NCBI GenBank assembly: GCA_037179385.1
Contig: CM074196.1
Span: 32,760,486 to 32,824,485 of the forward strand
Reading direction: 5' to 3'
Length of the DNA stretch: 64,000 bases
DNA from: Holothuria scabra
Taxonomy: Eukaryota; Echinodermata; Holothuroidea; Aspidochirotida; Holothuriidae
Of this stretch, positions 34,570-44,562 are shown piece after piece. Under the pieces are notes generated by a model that was not told where the DNA came from, did not search any database, and saw only the letters and a program-made list of their open reading frames with translations. Each line of letters starts with the position of its first letter. Positions within the stretch are counted from its first letter, which is position 1. Made by a program: the position numbers and the translations under genes.

Positions 34570-34570
<1 letters not shown>
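33795..34570 (+). repeat. Dispersed repeat with DR1 and X-box motifs
   Basis: The unit recurs about two and a half times. It comprises TGACCTTTGAC, TTGGTTGCCATGG or a variant, AACCACATATTTTGGTAG, then a TTTGACC cluster, TCCG..GTCTGGAAGAC or a variant, and ends ACCAAGTTTGAAGAAAATCG before (CA)n. Half-sites occur as direct repeats with one-base spacing at 34111-34137, 34297-34309 and 34432-34458. RFX-like words occur at 33829-33842, 33981-33994 and 34312-34325. A weaker copy lies at 21060-21275. Confidence 0.7.
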
Positions 34571-34611
<41 letters not shown>

Positions 34612-34640
34612 TCACCTACCAACACACGCACACACACGGA
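34571..34640. repeat. (CA)n microsatellite
   Basis: Interrupted CA repeats closing the DR1 repeat. They act as a simple tail, as in many LINE- or SINE-like families. Confidence 0.95.
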
Positions 34641-34737
34641 CAGGTTTTGACCCCTCTCTCAGCCATGGACCTTCAGTCACCCCGGGGTACCTCACCATGG
34701 GTTAGACCTCGAGACTAGTAACCTGGGAAAATTTACC

Positions 34738-34751
34738 GTTACCATGGTAAC
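34738..34751. promoter_or_regulatory. Perfect 14-bp X-box-like palindrome
   Basis: GTTACCATGGTAAC matches the palindromic RFX-family recognition form. No neighbouring gene can be named, so a regulatory role is only possible. Confidence 0.35.
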
Positions 34752-35238
34752 CATTGCGATTTAAGCTGGCATTGCCATATATAGCCCCATAGGCAAAGTG
34801 ACTACAATATCTCATCCTCCTCACGGAGCGATGAGATAATAAGTGATGATGATGATCGAAAAGTACGCAGTTACAAAGAGCGCACGTTCTCACATAGAAA
34901 TTATTATGAAGCGCGCAAGTTATAATCATGGCAAGCTTGATTAGCCAAAATAAAGTAACTAAACAGTTTATCTAAGTGACAAGATACGAATGCGTGAGAT
35001 ATTTTCAAGTAATAAAACTGTCTTAGTAACAAATACAAAGTGTTCATATCAACTTTAACAAATAAAGCACTAAATTGCAAATTACAAGTGATATTAAATT
35101 ACAAAGCATTCGAGTTTTAAAAAAATTAAAAAATTGGTGGAACTTAAGAGTTTGAGATACTATCGTAAATATATAGTAAATAATTGAAGAAGCGGGAGTT
35201 AATGACAAGGCAGAGCAGTTGCACAAAAGAAGGTAAGA
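34752..35238. other. Unassigned AT-rich stretch
   Basis: No feature supported. Confidence 0.5.
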
Positions 35239-35756
35239 GAATTACTGAATTACCTTGAGAAACTAAATCAAAGCCAGTGCCCACTTGACGGCAACTGCCT
35301 TACCAACAACATAGTGCACCAGGCAACTGTAACACGCCAAGACAACTGTAACGAAGAAACATGAATTGGTCTAACAAAAACACATTCAAAACCAGATACA
35401 CCGCCCACAATTCTAACTTCAAACACAAGAGGGACGCAACTGCACTCATTGAATACATACGGAAATTAAAGGATTTGAATGTAGAACACTCCGTGGAGGG
35501 AAAACTCATGAAAAAATGTTCGAGCATAATCCTCATCATCAAAAACTTGTAATCTCTGTCTAGAAGAAAAGTTCTTCATCATACTCAAACCTCCCTTGGC
35601 CACTCTAAATAAACGAAACGAACTCATAAGCTCTTGTAAACACAGGAACAAACATCTGCTTTGTAATTATTCTAATAATCTGCTATGTAATTATCGTGGC
35701 TCGCTGCATATGGGTCGGGTCTGTTCAAAACGAGCAAGGCCTCGGACACGTGCTTA
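35239..35756 (+). pseudogene. GIY-YIG tail of a second PLE lineage, frameshifted
   Basis: Three frames together give a recognisable retroelement C terminus. First, 35239-35361 encodes SQCPLDGNCLTNNIVHQATV and stops at a TGA where the family has the Tyr of a TYIGLT box. After a shift, 35365-35550 encodes NTFKTRYTAHNSNF and a KLKD segment. After another shift, 35551-35756 encodes [12 protein letters not shown] and [19 protein letters not shown], with the conserved C-x2-C and CxH pattern. No reverse transcriptase domain is found upstream, so it is a 5'-truncated, dead copy. It differs clearly from PLE-1 and PLE-2. Confidence 0.7.
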
Positions 35757-35811
35757 AAAACGAACACGACATGTGGTAGTGATCACTCAAGTACTCAACG
35801 TTATTGACACC

Positions 35812-35844
35812 ATTCTACTTCAGCTCTGAAGAGTGGGGACCTAC
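35812..35844 (+). mobile_element. Terminal-repeat stub of the second PLE lineage
   Basis: ATTCTACTTCAG, then CTGAAGA, then GTGGGGACCTAC matches one arm of the 23300 palindrome. CTGAAGA fits the first half of a hammerhead core (CUGANGA), but the GAAA half is absent. It sits 56 bp after the GIY-YIG frame, linking that lineage to the candidate ribozyme at 23354. Confidence 0.6.
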
Positions 35845-37690
35845 TGTGTTCAAGATGTAAATAAATTTCCTCCTTCAAGGAAAAAGTCACCATGCTGACC
35901 AGATTCTTTAATTTTACTCTTATAACACCCTGTACTCTCGAAATTTAATTCCAGATGAACGAGATTGATGCTGTAAACTCTTTTGGGAGCATTTTTTCCA
36001 GATAAATAGTTGTAACTTGAAGGTAAAAGGCAAAAAAATTGGGCTTTCGTTTAGAGATTTTAAACTTTGGGGTTTTTCTTGAAGGATCTGTCCTCTCAAT
36101 GAAAGCCAAATAGTTCGTCGGAACCTCCGCCGTCATATTTTTTACTTGCTATAATGGATATTTCAATGAAATACAATATTTGGTTTTCTTTTCACACATA
36201 CTTGAAATTTGGAGGTCATATTGAAGAAAATCTGAATATCGAAGAATCTGGTAAATGGGAAATCTGAATTCTTATTGGAGAATTTAGCCTTTTCGTAAGC
36301 AAAATAAAGGAAATCGTTGGGGGAACTGGTGTATATTTTGGGCATATTTACTACAGGTCAAATTATAGCTTGTTGATGAAATGGTATCATTTGCCCTTCA
36401 TGGGTGCCAGTCATGTCCATCTAGCTAGAATACTTTTTTAAAAGGTTGACTTTGTTCATCTCCGTAGGGGCAACACCCTTCTGAAGGCACAAATGGTTCC
36501 GGATGTATGTAACCTGCCATTGTTTACAAGTATTCGTTTTACGAGTCTAGCTAAATATGACACACGTCTAGTCCATTTTCTTGCATTTTGAGAGAACTAT
36601 CCTTTTATCTATTCGATTCATTCAAATCCAATATTAATTCTAAAATGTTTTTAGAAGCAGTGAAGAAATACAATAATTAAAACGAAACAGCATTAAAATC
36701 AGGAGCTTAGGTTTCATACATATGAAAATACCAATCAATGATTTGCGATCCAAAAAAAACACATAATTGGTGCAGAGATTGTTCCTTGAAGAAATCATAC
36801 TAAGAAAAACTTTTTGGTTCCAGTTTGAGTCTGGTAAGAGAACTAGTTATCTTCGAAACTCTCTACATTTTTTTTTACCTTTTGTGACCATGTGACAGAC
36901 GTTCGTAGTTGAATAGTCACACTTACCGCCAAATAGTCCTCTTTAACAAATTCCACCCAGTAAGCAGCATAATCTATTGCCTCTATGCAGTTAACTGCAA
37001 CAGCTCAACTCCCTATAGGGTATCGTTCCCCTCACAATATCATCACATTTTAAAATGGTCATCCGAATTACATTTGAAATTCAAATTCAAAATCCTAATG
37101 CATGGAATTTTCGAGGATGCTTTGTCCTGTATTCATCAAAACGTGAAGGTCTTAAAAGAAAAACAAATGTGATTTAATTTACGACCAAATTTTGTGAACA
37201 GCTGAGCACATTTATCAGACCTTTTTGACAAATACACATTCTTCTAAGTTCCATGCACGGCTCATCGCCAGAGCAAGGAAACTAACTGAACTAACTAACG
37301 TATCATGTCAAGAAAAAGCAAAGTTGGTTCGCTTCGTGCACGTAACCGGCTAAGAAGGCTATATGATGGCAAGCTCGCAACAAGTACAAGGAAAGCGGTA
37401 CACCTTTAGAAAAGTTTTAATACCAAGAACAGAAAAGTACTACAAAAAATGATAATAATAATCCCTTTTTGAATGCAAAACAAATCCCATTCGGCTTGAG
37501 TCGTATTTATGTAACAAGTAGCGTGCGCAATGGAGACGGTCCCGTTGGGAGGGTGGAGCCGGAGAAAAATCAGATAGTTGGGGAAAATCGGAAGCAGTAG
37601 AGTCTAGTCTGGCTCGCCACTAAAACAAAGGGCATCTCCAGGTAAACTATAAATCATCTTATTTTAATTGTGACCATTTCCATATCGGTT
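35845..37690. other. Unassigned stretch
   Basis: No supported coding region. Frames here are 60-87 codons and unremarkable. Confidence 0.45.
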
Positions 37691-37795
37691 ACGACCAGCC
37701 ACGGCACTTTCTCCAAATGTGGCTCACTGGCTTGTTTTCCCGACTCCACTGCTTATGCTGAGCACCAAGCAGAGTGGCAGTATATAGGTTCCAAG
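37691..37795 (-). repeat. SINE body fragment
   Basis: GTGGCTCACTGGCTTGTTTT and CTCCACTGCTTATGCTGAGC match the body of the SINEs at 47405 and 61957 on the minus strand. Confidence 0.65.
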
Positions 37796-38174
37796 TCTTC
37801 GGAGTACAGCTCCAGTTGCAAGTTGGATGTTCTGTAACCATTTGACCATGCAGTCGGCCCATCTCCATATCGGACCATTAGGAAGTACCGTTTAGCGTCA
37901 AGCAATTCAGACACCGATCCATGTCAATGAGGTGGACTCACTGTCTGATTCCCTCTCTCCCTCAAAGTTTATGTATGAAAACAAATATAACCGGAATTCT
38001 TACGAACGAACAGTGTTAAGTTCGCACTTTTACTCATTTGTGAAAGAATCGGTGTATACCTATCCTGTAGATAAAATTCCCTCTGCTTATTCAATAAACT
38101 TGACCCAAATTGACTAACTTTAGTCTACAAAACAAGTCGCTGAGTATCGTCAATATGGTTTATTTTGATAGTTT

Positions 38175-38420
38175 GTTAGTTAGATAAGATTTAACGACAC
38201 GCTAACACGAATATTTTCCCGTATATTGTGTCAACTAAAAAAGTTTTAAAGGGTACAAACGATTTCGAATACGGTTTTAGCTCAAGTTTGGTTTCAATTA
38301 CAAATCAAACATGGTGCAACTACTTCCTTTTAGCCACTCTTACGATTTGACGAAAAATACCGTGAACCTACAACCGCCAGCCCATAGTGGACACTACCAA
38401 AGTATTGTCGGTCTGTCGCA
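38175..38420 (+). repeat. TTTAACGACAC-head dispersed repeat
   Basis: The head AGATAAGATTTAACGACACG is followed by a body with GGTTTCAATTACAAA and AAATACCGTGAACC. It is the fullest of four copies. The 86-codon frame overlapping its end is not considered a gene. Confidence 0.6.
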
Positions 38421-40712
38421 CCGACGACCCGCCAATCGTGGTATAAGTAAAGACGGTCACATTTGCGCATTTATAGGCGATATTCGGGGACAAGCCACTC
38501 GCTACACACGATCACCTCACCCCACCTGGATGCAGTTTAACGTCATAACCAGGACGCCAGATCCTTTTTGAAATCTTAAGATTATCCATATTGTGAAGCT
38601 TGACCAGAAAGCTGTTTACTTCCAAGTTGTGCATATACGCATATAGTGATATTAGAATAACTGAAGTACTGAAAATTTTTTAGTACTAGATGATAACACT
38701 AAAATTCATTTTGTGGTCGTGATTCTTGTCACGTCACTGATTTCAATATAGCTGGAACTAAAGTAAACAATATTAAAAAAAATTACATTAAATTTTTCCC
38801 CTTTACAAGTCTTATACCTTTCTGAAATGAATACAACATATCACATGTTTTGAAACGACGTATACCTAATCTGTAGTCTAGTCAAATACGACACTAACAA
38901 GTTGAAAAACTGAGCTATGGAAAATGAAAAAGTCTGCGAAGCAAAACTGAATTCATGCATGTGCAAATAGGACGTAATAACTGCTTATTCCACAGATTTT
39001 TTTAGAATAAGATACACTTCAAAAACTAGCAGTTGCTTCTTAAAGCGATACATCGACTTGGTTTATAAAATTCCTCATTTTTTACAAACATGCTTAGTTT
39101 CCCTTTGTTTTTCGGACTGTTGTGTTGACCTGGCCGTTAATGAAATAGTACCTCCCAATGGGGATGCAAAGTTTGAAAAGTTCTTTTGCCACTAATGCAA
39201 TTACAGTGTGATAATAAAGGACTGTTGAGGAAAAAATAAGCTGCAAAGTTTAAAGAAAAACAAAAGACTACGTACTTATGTGGGGATATGATGTCATATG
39301 TGCTTGCTTCAAGTTCACGGTTTGTTGAAAGTGTGACAACTTTACTTGCTTATATCTCGAGAACCACACATCGGATTTCAATGCCAATGTTATCAAAATG
39401 CTAAGAATAAGTACCCATCTAACATATCAAAACTTCATATGACCTTAAACCCTCCTTTAAACAGCCTCGTTAACTTACCAATATCAACTTAATACGTCTC
39501 TTTAAAAAGTCCATACTTGCATTAGAATGGAAATGTCACTAGAACCCTCAGATTAGGTTTCCCTTTATCCTTCAAAGAAATCATGTGTTTAGCATCGACC
39601 GCCTTTGAACTATATGAACCCTTGACAAAGATTTCCTTGGAAGGTCCTCTTAGAATTGATTTATAAGGTCAAAATAACTCGGAAGAGGATGAAGGGAAAT
39701 GCCATAATGGATTTGCTTTTACAATAAACTGATTTAATTTCCCCCAAAATATGGGTCCGCATGCATTTATCTATCATTAGGAATGAAAAAGAGAGAATCT
39801 TGGAGATAGCTGAAAGGAAAGCTTACCGTTTTGACTTTTAAAACCGAAATTAAGTCACTGTTTCTAAAAGACATCAAATATAAAAAAGAGAAGAGAAAAC
39901 AATATCAGGCAAATTACAATTGTCCGAAGATGTACATACTTTTGGATTTCAAACTTTTGTATGTGTGTAATATAGTTTATCACGTGACGTCAGCTAGTTA
40001 ATCGAAGCCACAGCTTCGATTGTAGGAATTGCTCGTTCAGTCACGTGTTTTCGTGCCTTCGTAAGCGGTCGGTGCGGATGAATATTAAATTTTGTTCCGT
40101 TTGGATTCATATTGCAATCCCGAGATGTTCGTTCGTACAATGAAACAGCTGCGCAGTCATGTTAAGTTGTTCCGTAGGGGGATTTTCAACAAAGTTTAAC
40201 TATATCTATATAAAGGGATTTGCTCGAACAACTCCTGTATAGTAAGATGGTAATGTGCAAATAAAGAAGTAGTTCCACATTCAAAGGTATTGTTCTGCAT
40301 TGAAGGCTTCCTCTCTGGTTGAAAAAAGGTGTAAATATAGTTTGAAAACAATTTATACCGTTCAGGGATTTCAAAATAAATTTCAAAGGTTGCATTTTCC
40401 AACATATGCCACTTTGTTTTGTCGGAACTGCTTCATCAAGCAACTTCGTCGACCGTACTCATTTCAATGTAAGCAAGTCCACTAACTTACGTTCATGCAT
40501 AAACGCATGCAGCTAGCTATATAGTGTACGTACTGTGTCGTTAACGTGATGGCGACAGTAACCAAGGCCAGGGAACGATCCACCAATTTTAAGGTTTTCA
40601 ATTTGTCGTTCATTTCATCACCCTGTATGGGTTGTTAATGGCTTCTCTATTGTATTTTCAATGTTTGAAACAAAGGAAAAGACTGTCTACCCACGGTTGT
40701 CGTAGTTCTCAG
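38421..40712. other. Unassigned stretch
   Basis: A 9-bp hairpin (AATCGAAGC...GCTTCGATT) lies at about 40000-40020 near CACGTGACGTCA. No other feature is supported. Confidence 0.45.
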
Positions 40713-40811
40713 TAAAGGACTAACGTTATGCATCGACGGTCGCGTAGTTGCTCCCAATACATTTGTATAGGAAGCAATTACGCGACTCTCCATACATACT
40801 CTAGTCCTTTA
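40713..40811. mobile_element. TA-flanked foldback MITE (99 bp)
   Basis: The sequence is almost wholly one hairpin. AAAGGACTA and TAGTCCTTT are the ends; GTCGCGTAGTTGCTCCC pairs with GGAAGCAATTACGCGAC near the centre. TA occurs at both boundaries. Confidence 0.65.
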
Positions 40812-40969
40812 GGCTTCCCTGAGGACAAAAGTTATCGTAGTCTTACCCAAACACAGTTACGAAGGCCTAAAGCCAAACGTTGCAGAACAAAACAACTCTA
40901 ACATTAACACTTAGTCGTGCCCTAGTGCAAAAGGTGCGCTCAGCGTATATAGGCCTAGACACTGCAGAT

Positions 40970-41206
40970 ACAATCTTGGACAAAATAATTTGCTGGGACA
41001 CCCTGCTCCCCCTTCTATTCCAGTGTTGGTTGACCACTGTTATGCAGTTCACGGCAAAGAAACATTCTTCTTGACACAACATTGGGAGGGGAAAAGGGGG
41101 CTGCATGTTAGGCTACTTCAGGCAGTTTCATGTTAGCCTACTTCAACTAAAATTTACGGATAACATGTGAAGTGTTCCAACCGGCAACGGTTCTGTCCAA
41201 GATTGT
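40970..41206. mobile_element. MITE with ACAATCTTGGACA ends, copy 1
   Basis: The ends ACAATCTTGGACA and TGTCCAAGATTGT are inverted repeats. The interior (GGGACACCCTGCTC, TGACCACTGTTATGC, CAACATTGGGAGGGG) matches 42132-42327. It is non-coding. Confidence 0.8.
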
Positions 41207-42131
41207 CCGAGAATTTCGAGAAGTCAGATAGGTGCGCTGCCACCAGAAGGGAGGTTACGCTTTGCTTATGGTTATTTGGTTATTTTATGACAGGTAAATG
41301 ATATGCTGGTCATTACATGGAAGTATTTCCTGGACCGGATTTAGCTTGTGGAGTCCTGGACCCAGATTATTTTGGACCCTTTTCACAAATGTTGGGAGGG
41401 ACCTACATGAGAGGACCCTGGGACTAAGCCCAAGCAAATACCACCAAAAATGGCCTGAATACTTCGATTCTCCTGCCACATCCTTTCTTTTGAGCAAAGG
41501 GACATTAATGATATTGTCCCACTTGCTTTGCCTATTTTAATTCAGAGATATGGTTGTGCCCGGCCTACCTGCCACCTTGACGAGGTTGGGGATGAAGGCT
41601 TAGTTAAAACCAAGTCTACCATTGGTTTGGAAAGCAACTTTCAACTAAAAATGTTAAGAAACTGCTTTGGTTGAAAGAAGGCATAACAAATTTGTTACCA
41701 GTTGTAATACAACATGAAAAATACAGCCTGAGATGCAAAATTGGCTGCAAAATGTGTTCCAAACCAACCGTACCTAACAATCTACCAAAGTTATGAAAGA
41801 AAGTCTGGCTTGCAGAGTTACTTTAACAATCTTATGGTAGATAGTGACCCCTTTTCAATAAATTTCTCGTCTCCAACTATCAGTTTGAAAAAGAATGACT
41901 CTTCTATCCAGGAAGAGAATTATTCCACCCGTTGCGATTGTTGATTTGTGCGTCTAAACAGTGCATGCTTTTGGTTTGTAATGAAATTTATCCTACGGTC
42001 GCCCTTAATTTGTTAAAAATCCTCAAGAGTATAGTTGGCTTCTGGAAAAGGTCTTAAACAACCTTAGAACACTCAAAAAATTAAACGTTTTTATTGAATT
42101 CGGTCTCAAAAATGTATCTCTTGGGACCAAG

Positions 42132-42327
42132 ACAATCTTGGACAATAACTTGTTGGGACACCCTGCTCTCCCTTCCAATGTTGACCACTGTTATGCTGTT
42201 CTGGGCAAAGAGTCATGTTCTTCTTGACGCAACATTGGGAGGGGTAAAGGGAGTTTTATGTTGGCCTACTTCAACTAAAATTGACAAATAAAATGTAAAG
42301 TGTCCCAACAGTTTTGTCCAAGATTGT
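42132..42327. mobile_element. MITE with ACAATCTTGGACA ends, copy 2 (196 bp)
   Basis: ACAATCTTGGACA and TGTCCAAGATTGT again enclose the same interior as 40970-41206, with small internal deletions. The two copies lie about 1.2 kb apart in the same orientation. Confidence 0.8.
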
Positions 42328-42966
42328 AGTCTACTGCTTGTTAGGAAAGTCAAGTAAGTCTAGGGTCAATACTTTTGCATAGCGCTAGGCCTTTGTCACC
42401 ACCAATAGTGTATCACACAGTCTCAGGCAAAGTGTAACTAGGTACAAAGATTTTGGGGCAACTTTACATCCAGGATGGGCAACTGATTAAAAATAACAGC
42501 TTATCGATATTGTTACATCCAGGTGAATACTTTCATTTAACCATCAGTGTTTAGTAGAATATATAATGTTACTGCTTTATCTCACATAGATCTCCCCAAA
42601 CAAGTTGCAAGGAACAATGCCCCCCCCTCCCCTCCCCCCTCCCCTCCCCCCTCCCCGGCATATGTGGGAAATATTCCACTTTTGTTGGGGAACCAGTTCC
42701 AACAATATGCTTCATTTTGTTTATAAGAAAGTCCCAAGTGTGCACATTTTCAAGGCTTCGATTAGTACTTGCCATGCAAGTACAATTGTCTAGTTCTTAC
42801 TTGTCATTCGGACTCAGTCATAAGCATGGGTTTGTTAACTGTGCAGTGGAAAAAACATCACCTGGATGACCTCAAGGGAGAGACGAGCAACTCGGTTACA
42901 TTAGCGAACATTAAGCGAAACTGTATATTTGGTACGAGTGTTTTGGTAACGTTATGGGGCTAAGGG
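42328..42966. other. Unassigned stretch with a C-rich tract
   Basis: Runs of C separated by single T (42620-42656) could form a G-quadruplex on the minus strand. Nothing coding is supported. Confidence 0.5.
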
Positions 42967-44554
42967 CAGTGGCGGAGCTGCCATATGGTCAGGGGGCGGT
43001 CGGCCCCCCTGACGGACCAAAATCGTCTGTCGACGCCCTTTTGGGGTTTTCAACATACTCTACTCTTGCACCATTTTTGACAAAAGACAAAATTTAACAG
43101 CGTTGTTTAAGGCCCAGATAACAAAATGCTCAAACAGCCACCAATAAATGTACTAACTGCACTTCATTCTGATGAAAAAGGTCATCTTCTGTAATATAGG
43201 GATAGGTTTTGCCCCAAACGTATCTTCATGCTTTATACGCACTAATGAATGTTGTCGCTGTGCTAAGTTCATAGCTTCCACACCAAGCGTGATTATAAGC
43301 TTAAAAAATACACAGAACGACACTAAATTAACCCTCCCGGCCAGTAAAAGATGTTGCAAAGGGCGCAGCAATAATTGTAGCGAAAATAGCCCTCTTGTTG
43401 TCGAGGATAATTGTCAACATAGACAATAAAAAGACGTTTTTCAAAATCATTTGAAGAGAACATTCAGGTTATATTAAAATAGAACTGTTATCATAGTGGT
43501 AATGATTTATGAGTTGTAATGAGTAGTTTTCATTTTGCTTTCCTTCAAGTGATCATTATCATAATAAATGGCTATTTCTGACACTGCACGATAATTCTAC
43601 GAAAATGCTTATTTCTATACTTCCGTGGTCTAAAATGCCAGAACATTGCACCAAAAAAGCTTAAGTTTAGGCTACTTTTATTTATTATGAATTCGGTATC
43701 TATAAAGCCAAGCAGACCTCTTGTCTTGGCTATTTCTTTTAATGTACTTAATTAATGGCTATTTAAGAGTGGTCGCATGATGTAAATTACCTCATTTAAT
43801 GTTTCCTCCTGTACTTATCTTGATTTCCAGGTGCCAAAAATGTACACCTAACGGTGATTACTTTCCATACTTTTTCCCTCTGTAAGATTGCTTGCTATTT
43901 AGCTCTAGCAGGTTTAATCTTTACCTTCAAAAAGTAGCCGATTATTACATTAAAATCTTAAATCGAGACCTGACAATAACACACAAAATATAATGACTGC
44001 CTTCATACTAGAATGTGGAAGAGAAGGATAGAAACATGCGCGTCCGCAGGTAGGGGCAAGGGGGGAACTTTCCCTCCCCTGGAAAATGAATAAAAAAAAC
44101 TGAAAAAAACGAAGAAAACATAAAGAAAAAGACGAAGAAAAATTAACATCAATATTTCTTAACAGTTCACTCAGTGTTTTCCCTATTTATATGCGGTAAA
44201 TAGGCTTTAGCATTGTCATTTCCAGCGATCTGAGCGGCATTTTAGGCCAAAATTTTCTTGCGCTCCGCGCCAACTCATGGTGGCGCGGAGCTTTCCCCCC
44301 ACAAGAATTTACTCCCACTCCCCCCGAATTTTCTTCAGCGGAGGCCCATGGACAGAAATTTTTAACATGTTTTAATAGAAAAACTTGCTGAGGAGAAATG
44401 TTAAAGTAGTCTTCTACCAGGTGAAAATCAAATTAATGGAAAATATGGAAAGCCGTGGCTTCGATCGTGCGCAGGCTCAGGGTATTTACTCCTTCGAAGC
44501 GCCCCTGCAGACCATTTTCGCCCCCTCTGACCGAAACCCCTAGCTCCGCCACTG
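42967..44554. mobile_element. Non-autonomous hAT, copy 2 (1588 bp)
   Basis: The ends CAGTGGCGGAGCTGCC and (reverse complement) CAGTGGCGGAGCTAGG are flanked by a perfect duplication GCTAAGGG (42959-42966 and 44555-44562). It is homologous throughout to 10672-12239 but better preserved. It has no transposase frame. A subterminal CGCTCCGCGCC...GGCGCGGAGC motif lies at 44261-44291. Confidence 0.9.
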
Positions 44555-44562
44555 GCTAAGGG

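Noticed and set aside
34571..34640. CRISPR-like or telomeric array
   Set aside because: It is an interrupted CA microsatellite. No spacer-repeat alternation exists anywhere in the window.
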